Positions 48,297-62,604 of a DNA stretch of 64,000 bases are shown piece after piece. The position numbers were made by a program, and so were the translations under genes. The stretch is from Vanessa cardui (lineage: Eukaryota > Arthropoda > Insecta > Lepidoptera > Nymphalidae): the NCBI RefSeq assembly GCF_905220365.1, contig NC_061152.1:361001-425000 (forward strand). The letters run 5' to 3'. The notes beneath the pieces were generated by a model. That model did no database searches. It saw only the letters and a program-made list of their open reading frames with translations, and had not been told where the DNA came from. Within the stretch, counting starts at the first letter, position 1. Every line of letters begins with the position of its first letter.

Positions 48297-48525
48297 AAGA
48301 CGGGCATTAAAAATGTGTATGAAATATCATGACAATGAGTATTTTTATGACAAAATCCTTTCAAAACTTACCACTGGCTATAACCTATATATTACAAATA
48401 AAAAATAAATATTATAAACAAAATTATTATCACAATAAACTTTGGTTATCATCGATCAAATGAAAATGATTGGTGTCAAAATTGGAACGTCAAAATTCGA
48501 AATGACAGCTGCGGTGAATCCCCGA

Positions 48526-51500
48526 TCATCCGAGCAGGCGGGTATAAAAGGCGACGGCGGCGGCGAGCGTTGTCATTCGGTGGGCGACCGCGGACGAGAA
48601 CATCGGCGACAGTTCGTCCGCGTGTACTGAGTGCGAACCGCCTAGTGTGTGGAACTGGAATATATCGCTGACCTGGAAAGAAAAAATACTATCTTAATAC
48701 ATAATATTCCTAAGTGCTTTTAGTACAAATATATCGTAGATGTAGGGAAACTTCCTGAGGAAACCTGCATATATGTAATCTACTACTCGAAATGGAACAA
48801 ATTAATGGACAATATTCCGAACAGTCTCTTAATTGACAGGCTTTGACTTGTTTCTTTAAGTTTAACAGCTAACGTCACTGCACTATTGTGGAGCAAACTA
48901 ATTATCAGTAATATAAGTTGTTTGTCCGTGATTTATTGATGATGGGAACAGACTCATTTTAAGCATGAAAAGTTCTAGGATGCAAGCAGTGCTGTCATGA
49001 TCCTCCTATCTCCAAATAATACGTTTTTAATGCTTTTACGGCGAATTATCAATGGTTTAAGACGTTTGTATCAGCGAGATACGCGATAACGCTCAGATGT
49101 TTTAATACTCTGGGTGTTAAGATAGAATACCCCACTAAGATAGGAAAGTAAAAACTTAAGTATATACTATAGGTAGGACGAGCAAATAGGCTACATTATC
49201 GTACACGATTATCACGTTCACGTAAATCACCAATGCGCCACCAACCTTGGGAACTAAGATGTTGTCTTGTGCCTGTAGTTACACTGACTCACCCTTCAAA
49301 CCGGAACACAGCAATACTGAGTACTGTTGTTTGGCGGTAGAATATCTGACGAGTGGGTGGTATCGAACCAAAGCCACGTTTTCGTATCATGCTGGAAAAA
49401 CGTATTACGCGTTTCCAACACGTGATGGAAAGTGGAGGGATGTGTGGGACTCCCCGGAGCCCTAGACGTCTAGTGCGCCCAAGTACGCCGGGTTTAGCTA
49501 CTTAAAAAACCTTTACCCTCTCCGTCTTTCGGCGGGCGCCACGGGATCGCCTACGCATGCTACTGTGACGGGTTGACGGCCCGCCTATTTTTACACACCA
49601 ACACCTAAGGGGATTCCCGGGGTACTGGGACCAAGCCCCTCCCTCCCTCATCCCTGCGGCGCATATCCAGGTGTGCGTAGCGCTTTTTCCTCCTCCCCGA
49701 TCGACCCAAAGCCCTCCCAGGTCTAAGAGTAGTCATGACTTACTTCATTCCAGCCATATCTATTCTTCGCTTGGACTATAGCCTCGTACACCGCGCCCGG
49801 CTCCAACCCCCTGAGCTCGTGAGTCACCCTGTGCGTCAGGGAGCCCGCCGGTTCAGGAGCGGGGATGACGACGTCGTGCCAGCGACCGGGTTGTTGAAAT
49901 GATTCGTTTATCTGTGGAGAGAATAATGAAGTTATTCGTAGAATTATATTTATACATCTCCACCAACTGTATTTATACTCCAATCTTAGAGTGTCTGTTT
50001 GTATGATAAAAATAACCGCTTTTTGTGCTAAATTTTGGTATTATGTTAAAAACATTTTGCTCTTAATATAATACCAAAAATGTCGGTCTATTTGTTCCGG
50101 CTAATCTCTGGAATTTTAACAATTTTGATGGGAATTTTACTGGTTGTTCAACACTGGACTATTTTTCTGATCACACTACATAAATGAATTAAAGTTCCAA
50201 AAACTCGTTTTATTAACTAGCATACAATATTCATAGGTGAATCAATTGTAGAAAAAAAATCAGCACGAAAAAACTAGTAATTCCATCTATATTCAAAGAG
50301 AAACAATTGTCAATTTAAATAAAACACAAACTATTTTATGACATAATAATACAAACTATTTTTGAACACAACTATTTTAAGCACTAGATAGATATCTGAT
50401 GTAATAAGTAGTAGCTTAGGTTACCGTAATACCGTCTAGAATCGACTTTTAAGCCCAAATATGGTTTTTTTTTGGTAAAATATCTAGTTATAAATTAATC
50501 AAACAAAAATGGATCAACGAAATCATTTGACGATGAATATAAGACACAAAAACAATCAGATTTTACGTTCTCTTAACGCACTGAAGTCAATTGGATATTG
50601 TGTCTGAATTAGAGAAATAAATTGTTATTTTGCTTTGGACGTGATCGATCCAAAACAATGGTTACTTTTGATTGCTTATTGCTGTTTTCTTTGATGTATC
50701 TTTTATCTACCCTTTGAGATTTCAATCTATTTCTATTTGATATTTTATTGTTATAATATGATACATTGATGAACTTTTGGCATTTGTTTTTTTGGCAATT
50801 TTGACATCGAACTGAGCCAAAAATGTTACACATAATCACACTAATAACGGGAAAAACCGATTTAATGAGGACGATAGAACACAAATCATAAATGTTGTAA
50901 AGAAAAGTAGGGGCGGCAGAAATTGAACAGCCTACTAGAGGCAGATTTGTAAATCCGCCACTGGATCTAAGCATACATAGGGACAGACAGCGAGTATGTG
51001 AAAATAATTGTTATCTATATTTTATCTAGTTTTATCTATATTTATTGACGACCTCCATGGTCGAGTGGTGTGTACACCGGTTTTCATGGGTCCACTCCGA
51101 GGTCCCGGGTTCGTCCGGCCGTGTAATCTACATCGACTCGGATCATTAGTTGTCTACGTCGTCTCGGGTCTGGGTGTTTGTACCGTCGTTACTTCTGATC
51201 TGCCACAACACAAGTGCTTCAGCTACTCACATTGGGATCAGAGTAATGTATGTGATGTTGTCTCATATTTATATTTATCAATACTGGGGTATTGGGTACA
51301 TACCGCGAGCTGCCTGTAGAGGAGCCTCAGTTCATCAAGTGGTGGGTAGCTGTCTACGGAGAAGGATAACGTATATGACGTTCTGGATCTGGCTAGTGGG
51401 GGGGATGTGAAGCGAGCCGCTCCTGGTCTCCCGGAGACTTCCACGTGCTGACGAGCTCGACCGAGGCTGTTGTCAGCTACGCATCTGGAAGATAACGTGA

Positions 51501-54500
51501 CGTTTCTTTTATTGCTTATTAAGATTCTAACACAAAATCTATTTTAGTATTGTAGTTCGATCAATGTTGGTACTCGGTGGTAGGGCTTTGTGCTAGCTCA
51601 TCTGGGTAGACACCCACTCATCAGTTATTCTTCCGCCAAATAACAATGCTCAGTATTGTTGTGTTCCGGTTTGAAGGATGAGTGAGCCAGTGTAACTACA
51701 GGCACAAGGGACATAACACCTTAGTTCCCAAGGTTGGTGGCACATTGATGCTGTAAGAAATAGTTAATATTTCTTACAGCGTTATTGTCTATGGGTGATG
51801 GTGACCACTTACCATCAGGTGGCCTATATGCTCGTCCGCCAACCTATACCATAAAAAAAACTGAAAATTTGCAATGAAGAGGCATATTTCTAAATCGCGC
51901 CACCATTTTCCATCAGAAACTTCTAAAATTATCAGTGTTTCTCTACTATATTGTCCATGTATTATTTACAAAAACCTTCCTCTTGAATCTCTCTATCTAG
52001 TAAAGAAAACCGCATCAAAATCCGTTGCGTAATTTCAAAGATCTAAGCATACATAGGGACATACAGCGGTAAGCGACTTTGTTTTATACTGTGTAATGAT
52101 TATTGCATATTAAGATTTTTTACTTTTTGTATATATTTATCGATGTTATGGTAATATACTTATTTAGAAGTGTTTTAGTTATATATATATATATATGTTA
52201 ATATACTATGTTAAGGAGCCAGCTTCTTAGAAAGCAACCAGTTACAAGTAATATTTATTAGACCGACTACAGATACATTATCTTCTATCTTTAAAATCAA
52301 AATAAACTTTATTCAAGTAGGCCTTTACAAGCACTTATGAATCGTCATTTAACAATTAAGTGAAGCTACGACCAGTACTGAATGTAGAACCGGCACGAAA
52401 CTCAGTAGTTACTCTTTCATCCAGAACCCTCTTTCCCATTGGCCACTTGGGCGAGTGTCCAGGGCCCCGCGATCATTAGGGGCCTCAGATTAAATAAACA
52501 ACTATAATATAAATATGTGATTGTTAAAAATCTGTAACCTAATTAATCTATTCTAACAAAATAGTGTTCTGTTAAAGTCACAAAGGGTCAGGATCCTAAT
52601 ATGCCCAGGGCCCCTCAAAAGCTGGCCCTGCTACACAACAGTACATTCAAGGTTCCTCAAGGAACATATTAACTTACGTGAAGTTTCCGAAGTCTTCAGG
52701 CTGCACGTTGGCGATAAGCAAGGTGTGGTTGTTACCTCGTACCGACATCGTCACGCGCTCTGACGCTGACAGCGGGAACGAGTTCTGGTACCAGAGGACC
52801 TGGGAAAGGGAGCATTTTAATTTACTTGGTGGTAGAGCTGTGCTAGCCTGCTTGTTAGGTAGATAACACAGATGAGCTGAAATGGCCCAGTGGTTAGAAC
52901 GCGTGCATCTTAACCAATGATTGCGGGTCCAAACCCAGGAAAGCACCGCTGATTCATGTGCTTAATTTGTCTTTATAATTCATCTCGTGCTCAGCGGTGA
53001 AGGAAAACAAATTTCACAGACAGACAAATTTCATAGAAATTCTGCCACATGTGTATTTCACCAACCCGCATTGGAACAGCGTGGTGGAATATGTTCCAAA
53101 CCTTCTCCTCAAAGGGAGAGGAGGCCTTTAGCCCAGCAGTGGGAATTTACAGGCTGTTGTTGTAAACAACACTTTTGGTGTGTTCCAGTTTAAGTGAGTG
53201 AGCCAATGTAACTAGTACAAGGTTACGTTTCCCAAAAAAATGGTATATTAAAAGAACTGGGTACTCCTCAAACTCAAACTCAAATCCATTTATGCAATAT
53301 GGAAGTATAACACTCACTTATTGATCAAATCATACTACCATCGGTTCGGAAAAGGAAACACCTAGACTGAGATGAACTGGAGAAAGAAACTCAGGGGGTT
53401 TTATTTGGTAACTTGAAATTTCGACATTAAGAATTTATTAACTAGCAACACTGAGCTGAGATGGAAAGAAAGAAAGAAAGATGGCCCAGTGGCATCTTAA
53501 CCGATGATTTTGGGTTCAAACCCAGGCAAGCACCACTACATATATGTGCTTAAATTGTGTTTATAATTCATCTCGTGCTCGGTTAAGGAAAACATCGCGA
53601 GGAAACCTGCATATGTCTACTTTCATCGATATTCTGCCACATGTGTATTCCATTAAACCGCATTGGAACAGCACGGTGGCATATGTTCCAAACCTTCTCC
53701 TCAATGGAAGAGGCGGGCTTAGCCCAGCCGTGGGTAATTGATAGGCTGTAACTTTACTACCCCGAGCCATAGTTCTTGATCGTATTATCAAACCCTTACC
53801 TCAGCTGGAGGGTCAGCCAGGACGGTGCAAAGCAGTTCCGCACGGTAGCCTTCCCCTGTGTGAACCCAGGACCTTTCCACTGTGATCTCTGGAGGATCTA
53901 GAATAAGAGAATTGAACAAAGCGTCAATTAATATAAATTTGGAACACCAGTCTACTCATCTATTCACAGTTAAATTGCTGAACCGATTTTGATGAAATTT
54001 AGTATGGCATAGGAAAGCGCATAGGGTATTTCTTTATTTGAAACAGCCTAAAAAGTCATTAGTATTGTAATAATCAGCACAAAAAAGCTCTTTGACGATT
54101 CTTTTAAATTTAACAATTGAATATTTTTTGGGATGTTGTTGTATAACCCCACAACCACTACAACAACTACCACGGTGGTATCTTCACTTAATTGTAAAAT
54201 GACGATTCAAGATTGTAAAAGCCTACTTGAATAAAGTTCATTTTGATTTTGTCAAAAGACTTGCTAACTCTGTGTAATCGGGTAATTGGAGTAACAAGTT
54301 CACGCCTGTTTCTAGTATTAATCAACATCAAAAAATTTAGTCAAAATATATTTTATTCAAGTAGGCTTTTACAAGGACTTTTGAATCGTCAATTATGTAC
54401 ATAATATATCCTGCCTGCAAGGCAAGTATTGGCTCCACGCTTTTAAATCGTCTGTATAATCTTGTATTGATTTTTAACAAATGATTTGAATTCATGAAAC

Positions 54501-57500
54501 GGCAAAGCTAAAAATGTCTGCGGATTTTTATTATTATATTATAGTATTTTACTTTAGTTGCATGGTAGGGCTTTGTGCAAGCCCGTCTGGGTAACCACCC
54601 ACTCATCAGTTATTCTACCGCTAAACAGTACTCAGAATCGTTGTGTTGCGGTTTGAAGGGTGAGTGAGCCAGTGTAACTACAGGCATAAGGGACATAACA
54701 TCTTAGTCCCCAAGGTTGGTGGCGCATTGACGATGTAAGGAATAGTTAATATTTCTTACAGCGTCATTGTCTATGGGTGATGGTGACTTAGCATCATGGG
54801 CCATATGCTCGACAACCTAGACCATAAAACAAAAATAAAAAAAAATAGTATGTACGTCAAAATTTCTGGTAATTTTTGACGCCTGTCATTATTATCATTT
54901 CTTGAACGTTCGTTTTGATAAATTCCTCTACTTACAGAGCACTTGGAGCTGAAATTCCGTGACGATTGGCGGCCCAACGCCGTTGTCCACGGTACACGCG
55001 TACTTCCCGCTGTGCTGGCGCTCCAACCTGGAGAGCTGGAGTTGGGCCCCTTCACCCAAACGAGTGCTGGTCTCATTCTAGAAAATACAATTATACCATT
55101 TTATATTATTTAGTAGAGATTTAGGAACCCAGTAAAAGTTGATTTTGTAATTTCTAGTACAATGGCCGAAAAATATCAAATTAAAAATTCCATATTTAAA
55201 TAGCGCGCGAAAACGCTACTTGGATAAAATGGCGCAATGGTCGGTGACGTCCCTTGCTTGTATCATAATCTGTGGTACATATATTTAGTAAGCAAGCTTA
55301 ACAAGCAAGTGACTTCATTATAAATGCGGCCAATCAAAAGTGTGTCACGTGGCAAACGTTTAAAGAAATGCATTTTTTTATGGATTTTTGATTAGATTAA
55401 CTATTATTTTCAACTTTCGTTAATATATAACCATTTTTAAATTAATATACACTGATTACAATAATTGACACTTTATTTTTCGCATTGTCAAATAGCCTAT
55501 TGTAAATTTAAACATTGTCTTAAAATATTAATTTATTTGGTGAAATAAATTTAACTCGAAATGAGCTCTCTGTATTATTTTTCCCTAACCTCTAATAATG
55601 ACACTGAGGTCCATAGATATACAATAATATTGCACAATATGGTTGATACAGTACAATATTATTAGCAGTGTAGGGATAATATAAAAAAAAAAATGCCTAA
55701 TGATTGAACAGAAGTTTGAGCCAGCTTAAATTTTAATGCGCAATCTTTATTGTTTGTACTGTGTGTTAGTAATGCTCAATAAATAAATAAATCAATATGA
55801 GACAACATCACATACATTACTCTGATCCCAATGTGAGTAGCTAAAGCACTTGTGTTATGGAAATCAGAAGTAACGACGGCACAAACACCCAGACCTGAGA
55901 CGACGTAGACAACTAATGATAATCTATATCGACTCGGCCGGACGAACCCGGGACCTCGGAGTGGCGTACCCTTGAAAACCAGTACACACTCGACCACGGA
56001 GGTCGTCAATACTTTTCAGTTCACTGTTTTGGTGGTTGTATGCATAACCTCGTCGTCAGACATCTTTCTTGAAAATATTGTCGTGAATTGCTTGTCAATT
56101 TTATTGATGTTTAACATTTGGATTCAGAGAGGGTATTTTAAAAAAATACTGTTCAAAATGTTTGTAGTGTGACCTAACCTAACTTACCAATTTATGCCAT
56201 GTCACCGACGGCACTGGGTTCCCTGATGCCCGGCATTCCAGCACCGCTGCTCCTCCTCGCCTGGCAGCCGCGTGCCTGGATTCTGGCGAGGCTCGGACGC
56301 TTGGTGGTACCAATACTTCCACTGTATGCACTTGGTCACGTGCTACACGGTCGGATATTTGGCAGACATAATCGCCGGCATCCTGTTGGTAAAATATATG
56401 GTTACTGGTAACTAAACTTCATGTTAAATCAAGAGATTTCCATTTAATTGTAAACTGCAAGTCAGCTAAAACAGCCTGTAAATTCCCACTGCTGGGCTAA
56501 AGGCCTTCCCTCCCTTTGACGAGAAGGTTTGCAACATATTCCACCACGCTGTTCCAATGCGGGTTAGTGGAATACACATTTGGCAGAATTTCTATGAAAT
56601 TTGTCACATGCAGGTTTCCTCACGATGTTTTCTTTCCGCCGAGCACGAAATGAATTATAAACACACATTAAGCACATACATAGTGGTGCTTGCCTGGGTT
56701 TGAACCCGAAATCATCGGTATTGTAACGCGTGCATCTTAACCGATGATTGCGGGTTCAAAACCAGGCAAGCACCGCTGATTCATGTGCTTAATTTGTCTT
56801 TATAATTCATCTCGTGCTCAGCGGTGAAGGAAAACATCGTGAGGAAACCTGCATGGGACAAATTTCAGAGAAATTCTGCCTCATGTGTATTCCACCAACC
56901 CGCGTGGTGGAATGTGTTCCAAACCCCTTTCCCTAATGAAAGAGGAGGCCTTATCCCAGCGGTGAGAAATTTACAGGCTGTTACTTTACTTTTTTACTTT
57001 ACAAGATCAAACCCCATATTAAGGAATTACTAAATAAACCTCTTTTAGCTTAGATTACAATCGAACATGACAACCACAGCCTTAGATGAGTATCTAACTT
57101 GCGACTTTTAAATCGTAATGTAAGCGTCTCAATAATTTCGATGCGGGAAGCACACAGTTGCACACAAACGGAACGCTGTCAGCGTGATTCCTAATAGACG
57201 CTGACTCAGATCTCGCTGTATTGAACTTTTGAGATCATGCTGTGCTGGCTGATGGCTTTCTATTTTCACTGATCATTTTATAATCACTTATAATTTCGTA
57301 TAAACTGACTGTATAAATGTCTTATGGATGATGTAATGAAAGGCAATTGAGTATAGTGTTATTTCAGTAGTTCGGGATGACCAAAATAATATTATCGTTT
57401 TACAATGATGCTTCAATCTCTCTATCTTTTTCTAGAATGCCCCACGCTATAGTCCAATTGTTTTATAATGACAGCTCAATCATATTTAAAATAAGAAATA

Positions 57501-60500
57501 GTGTTACATGCCAGTATTAAATGCTATGCCATATAAAATAATATTAATTACAGTTTTACAAATTATTGATCAATTAATTACAATAATAATTGTATATAAT
57601 AAAGTAAATTGAATAGCTCCTGCTATATTAATAATATGCAATAATAATGTGATATAAATTATGATATAGAATCAAATGTCATAAAACCGTATTGAAGGCT
57701 AGGGTAACTCTCGTAACAATAGATATATGTATTGTAATATAATTTACAATATTTAATTGTAATTTACGATATTACAGTGCGATGTTAGAATGACAGAACA
57801 TATAATAATGTATTAATTGACAGCGTAGCATATCGAATATCGACTTGTTTCTAGGTGCTATTATGGACAGTGATTTTTGCTTACATTAATGAAAGATAAT
57901 GTAATTATTATTTATTCTACCGCCAAATAACAGTACTCAGTGTTGTTGTGTTCCGGTTTAAAGGGTGAGTGAGCCAGTGTAACTACAGGCACAAGAGACA
58001 TAGCATCTTAGTTCCCAAGGTTGGTGGCGCATTGACGATGTAGGAAATAGTTAATACTTCTTACAGCGTCATTGTCTATGGATGATGGTGACCACTTACC
58101 ATCATGTGGCTCGTATGCTCGTCCGCCAAAAGCAACTATGACTTACCTTATTTTATCCCCCAAAAATATATATATATAACGAGGAGTCAGGCATCAGCTC
58201 GTTATCAGTTCGTTACATGATGATATTCAAAATATAAGTCTACTCATTACAACTCATTACAAGTTACAAACCGCTATGTCTCTGCGTTTTAAATCTGTAT
58301 TATCTTCAAAAATATTCATTTGAATTGCATGCTGTAAAGAGCAATATTAATTTATATCAAATGAATGAATGGGTTAAGAAAAGGTTCGTCACATTAAGAT
58401 CTATTTTCGTGTACTCAGTGTGAGTGATAATCTGATTTACCGATCGAGAATGACATATTGCGTCGCAATGATACGATGTTTAGATTCAAAAGGCACTAAG
58501 AGTTTACGACTCGATAAAGGAATCAATTTGAAAACTGACGAAGGTACAGTGTAGTTAAGGTCCTTAATTAGATAAGGATTAAATATATTTTGCTTAATAT
58601 CGAAAATAAACCAATTATTCATAAACACTAAAGGAAAAAAAATGGTTATTGTGGGTTATCCCTGAGAGATAGTCATATACCATCGCGGACTTTTTAAAGA
58701 CCTTTTAAGGCGTACAATACTGTAGTACATTATTTTGATCTATCCCGTAGTTGAGCCAGTGTTTTTCAATGTAAGCTCATTTAACTACAGGACGAGATCT
58801 TCCCTTAAGTTTAAGCTTAAAATAACTGAGTTAAACTCTCGAATATTACGCGTAATCGAAATGAGAATGTCTTTTTATTAAAAATGTAATCTGAGTTGAT
58901 TTCACATCTTCATTCAAAAGATCTTAAGATTCAATTAACTGATAAAACTTATTATTACTGAAATCATTTCCAAAATGCAATCGTTTGAAGACCATTCATT
59001 TTTATTCAAGACTAGCTGTGCCCACTTTGTACGCGTTTGAATTTAACTAAAAAATATTTATTGTAGCCAACAACAACAACAACAGCCTGTAAATTCCCAC
59101 TGCTGGGCTAAAGGCCTCCTCTCCCTTGAGGAGAAGGTTTGGAACATATTCCACCACGCTGTTCCAATGCGGGTTGGTGGAATACACATGTGGCAGAACT
59201 TCTATGAAATTTGTCACATGCAGGTTTCCTCACGATGTTTTTTAAAGACAAATTAAGCACATGAATCAGCGGTGCTTGCCTGGGTTTGAACCCGCAATCA
59301 TCGGTTAAGATGCACGCGTTCTAACCACTGGGCCAATTCGACTCTCTCTCTCGATTGTAGCCAAAGTTAATCCTTATTACATCAGCTATCTGCCAGTGAA
59401 AGTCCCGTCAAAATCGGTCCAGCCGTTTGTGATTAGCCGGAACAAACGACAGACTAAAATTGTATAAAATGTTACTTTGGTATATGTACCGTGTATACAT
59501 ATGCATTGAGTAAAAAGGGCTGTTTCAATATTACAAACAGACACTCCAATTTTATTATATGTGTAGACTAGCAAACCGCCCCGGCTTCGCTCATTTTAGG
59601 GAGTAATGTGTTAAGCAAAATAGTAGCATATGTCCTTTCTTGGACTTATTATATATTTAGTTGCATATGGGCCACCTAATGGTAAGTGGTCACCATCACC
59701 CATAGACAATGACGCTGTAAGAAATATTAACAATTCCTTACATCGTCAATGCGCCACCAACCTTGGGAACTAAGATGCTATGTCCCTTGTGCCTGTCGCT
59801 CATTCACCCTTCAAACCGGAACACAACAATACTGAGTACTGTTATTTGGCGGTAGAATATCTGATGCGTGGGTGGTACCCAGACAGGCTTGCACAAAGCC
59901 CTACCAACAAAAGTAAGTAGTAGCTCTAATCTTTAATTTCAGTTCAGTCAGTCAATTTAAACTTTCATCAGTGGCGGATTTACCAATAGGCTAAGTAGGC
60001 TGGAGCCTAGGGCGGCAGATTCAGAGGGGCGGCAAATTTAGCCCAAAGTTGTTATTATCTTAGAGAAATTAAAAAACAACTACATCCTTATACTCGTCAC
60101 TACATAGCGGGTTGGAAAAATAATCTAGTAACTAACAGAAATATCACCTAGTTTATAATCATACTAATAACGGGAAAAACCGATGTAATGAGGACGATAG
60201 AACACAAATCATCAATTTTCATTTGCAGAATAAATTCTGATTGTGAACTAAACAAACGTATCGAGTTTTAAAAGTCAGTAGGGCGGCAAAAATCGAGTAG
60301 CGTACTATCGGCAAATTTGTAAATCCGCCACCGACTTTCATCCCCTATTTTATCATTTTTTGTTATATTCAAACGCGTACAAGGTCGCGGGCCTAGCTAG
60401 TTAATAAATCAGTTAAATATCGGTTGACGGCGGTTAGCATGTCATTGCCAGCGTCTGCGTTTATTACAGCTCATTACGTTACATTGCCAGTCGTAAAAAT

Positions 60501-62560
60501 ACAAAACAAAAACTGCTAAGGTAATATATGATAATTGCATTATAAAAAAGGCACTCTCGTTATTTTTTACGATGGCAACATTTATGTAATATAGGGGTTA
60601 GAATGACGAATATTTTATCTGAACGATTTCGAGTAATAAGCGAATTTTTTGTTTTATTTTGATACTAGCAACCCCGGCTTTGTTGATACAATGCTGATAC
60701 TAAATATACTACAGACTCTGGAGTCAATACCTGTTGACTTCCAAGCAGGATATATAAATTTAAATAATTGTATTAACTAACATGACTTTTAATTTTTTAA
60801 ATATTGAAAAAGAGTAACTACTGAGTTTCCTGGCGGTTCTTATCGGCCGAATCTATTTTCCGAACCGGTGGTAGCTTCACTTAATTGTAAAATGACGATA
60901 CAAAAGTGCTCGTAAAAGCCTACTTGAATAAAGTTTATTTTGATTTTGATTTTTCTTGTTTCTTTACTGTTATTGACCATGTATTACATACAAAAACCTT
61001 CCTCTCGAATCACTCTATCTATTAAAAAAACCGCATCAAAATCCGTTGCGTGATTTCAAAGATCTAAGCATACATAGGGACAGACAGCGGTAAGCGACTT
61101 TGTTTTGTAATATGTAATGTGTTGGAGTAATTAAAAAAACGCCGGTTTCCCTTTTAAAAACAAGAAAGTTTACGTATATCGAGTCCATTATTTTTTGAGC
61201 CGAGATGGTCCCAGTGGTTAGAACGCATGCATCTTAACCGATGATCGCGGGTTCAAACCCAGGCAAGCACCACTGAATATTTATGTGCTTAATTTGAAAA
61301 CATCGTGAAGAAACTTTCATGTGTTTAATTTTATAGAAATTCTGCCACATGTGTATTTTACCGAGCCGTATTGGAACAGCGTGGTGGAATATGATCCGAA
61401 CTTTCTCAAAGGGAGAGGATACCTTAGCCCAGCAGTGGGAAATTTACAGGCTGTTACTTTACATTTTTAACTGTTATATATTATAATAAAATTGGTGTCT
61501 GTTGTAATATTAAATAATCGTGTCTTACTAAATGCAATATGCATATGAATACATGGTACATGTAACAAAAGAACATTTTTACAATTATTTGTCTGTTATG
61601 TGTTCCGGCTAATCTCTAGAACGACTGGACCTTTTTTGATGAGCCTTCCATTAGCAAATAGCTGATGTAATAACGAGTAATATTGCTTCCATAAAAGACT
61701 TAATATCAGAAAAGCTTTCTAATACTTTAATGCGTACTTATGTTAAATTCAATGGCGTCGCATGTGATATCACGGAGTATTGCTATATATAATCAATAAG
61801 AACATATGCCTTTATCAAAGTGAGACGCATATTGTTTCTCTCTCTTTCTACATCATATCTTCCTTTTCTTTCGTGTAACGTAGTAAGCTATAATCTTTAA
61901 CATCTTAAGGAAATATGAATCTTTAATTTAATTTTACCTCACCGCGTATGAAACTCAATGGAGCGGGATTAAAGATGATCAAAGATGTTGTAGATTAAAA
62001 TATATACATATAATAAAATTGGAGTGTCTGTTTGTAATATAAAAGCAGCCCTTTTTACTCAATGCATATGTATACACGGTACATATACCAAAGCAACATG
62101 TTTTACAATTTTTGTCTATCTGTTTGTTTCAGCTAATCTCTGGATCGGCTGGACCGATTTTGATGGGAATTTCACTGGCAGATATTTGATGTAATAAGGA
62201 GGAACTTAGGCTACAATAATTTTTTTTGTTAAATCAATCATCGCATTGGCGATGTGAATGTTTCTTACAGCGCCATTGTCTATGAGCGGTGGTGACCACT
62301 TACCATCAAGTCGCCCATATGCTCGTCCGCCAAGCAAGAGCAAGAAAAAAATAATCTCAATACAAAAAAAAAATGTTCAGAATTCTGCGCGTGTCAACGC
62401 CATATTGTATCATAATATAAGTTGCATCTTACCTGTGGACCGACGTCTGTGATTTGAAGGTTATATCCATCCACCAGGCGAAACCTTTCGTCTCTGGTCA
62501 CCATGAGGCTCGCAGCGGTCAGAACTGCTGGACCTCGCCTCCATAGCAGCACTAGAGACC
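48526..62560 (-). CDS. Klingon-like Ig/FN3 cell adhesion protein (3' eight exons; 5' end off the right edge)
   Basis: Exons in transcript order are 62560-62433, 56382-56188, 55077-54936, 53897-53800, 52799-52678, 51484-51304, 49911-49744 and 48672-48526 (TGA at 48528-48526), giving 393 codons in phase. The first visible exon enters in phase within Ig domain 1 (LLWRRG, VTRDERFRLVDGYN), whose second Cys lies in DAGDYVC of the next exon. Ig domain 2 runs from VLECRASGNP to HSGKYAC. Ig domain 3 runs from AELLC through VLWYQN to DFGNFTC. Then come VSGRPG and an FN3 domain with GAVYEAIVQAKNRYGWNE. The last exon ends in a short hydrophobic tail without cytoplasmic residues, which fits a GPI signal. 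Three Ig domains, one FN3 and a GPI tail match the insect klingon/CG7166 group of neuronal adhesion proteins, recognised from memory of the family. Which member this is cannot be settled here. The signal peptide and the start of Ig1 are missing. Confidence 0.92.
49380..49580 (+). repeat. GC-rich repeat, also at 2925-3115 (minus)
   Basis: Shared words include AACGTATTACGCG, GTGATGGAAAGTGG and CGGGCGCCACGGGAT. In both places it directly adjoins a copy of the A-tailed repeat, so the two may form one composite element. Confidence 0.6.
55190..55465. repeat. Dispersed repeat shared with 38310-38545
   Basis: Both copies share ATGGTCGGTGACGTC, AATCTGTGGTACATATA, GTGTCACGTG and ATATAACCATTTTTAAA-like words over about 250 bp. 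No clear ends. Class unknown. Confidence 0.6.
59969..60333 (+). mobile_element. hAT-like MITE, family CAGTGGCGGATTTAC, perfect 8-bp TSD
   Basis: Starts CAGTGGCGGATTTACC and ends in its inverted partner. Flanked by ACTTTCAT at 59961-59968 and 60334-60341. It lies in the first visible intron of the klingon-like gene. Confidence 0.9.
60695..61115 (+). repeat. Dispersed repeat with CCGCATCAAAATCCGTTGCG (interrupted by a LINE tail)
   Basis: Starts near ATGCTGATACTAAATATACT and ends near AGCGACTTTGTTTT. A LINE tail (60712-60953) splits it. Other pieces: 1735-1870 with 2160-2225, 15750-15940, 20130-20260, 41745-41960 (-), 51896-52105 and 63310-63400 (-). Confidence 0.65.
62015..62222 (+). repeat. 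Dispersed repeat with TATACACGGTACATA
   Basis: Contains GGAGTGTCTGTTTGTAATAT, then TATACACGGTACATATACC and GGCTGGACCGATTTTGATGG. Other copies: 9650-9970 (-), 50030-50165 (+, partial), 59370-59560 (-) and 61480-61690 (+). Its class was not determined. Confidence 0.7.
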
Positions 62561-62604
62561 CTAGAACGGCCAAAGAATAATACTTTAGTATCAATGAATT
62601 GGAC

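Noticed and set aside
48543..48578. Plus-strand TATAAAAGG with TCATTC 30 bp downstream, resembling a strong core promoter
   Set aside because: The stretch is the minus-strand last exon of the klingon-like gene; TATAAAAGG is the complement of Ala-Phe-Tyr codons. No plus-strand gene follows.
52430..52630. Possible further hAT-like element with GGGCCCC words
   Set aside because: Ends resemble CAGGGCC and CAGAACC, but no inverted pair or target duplication could be matched.
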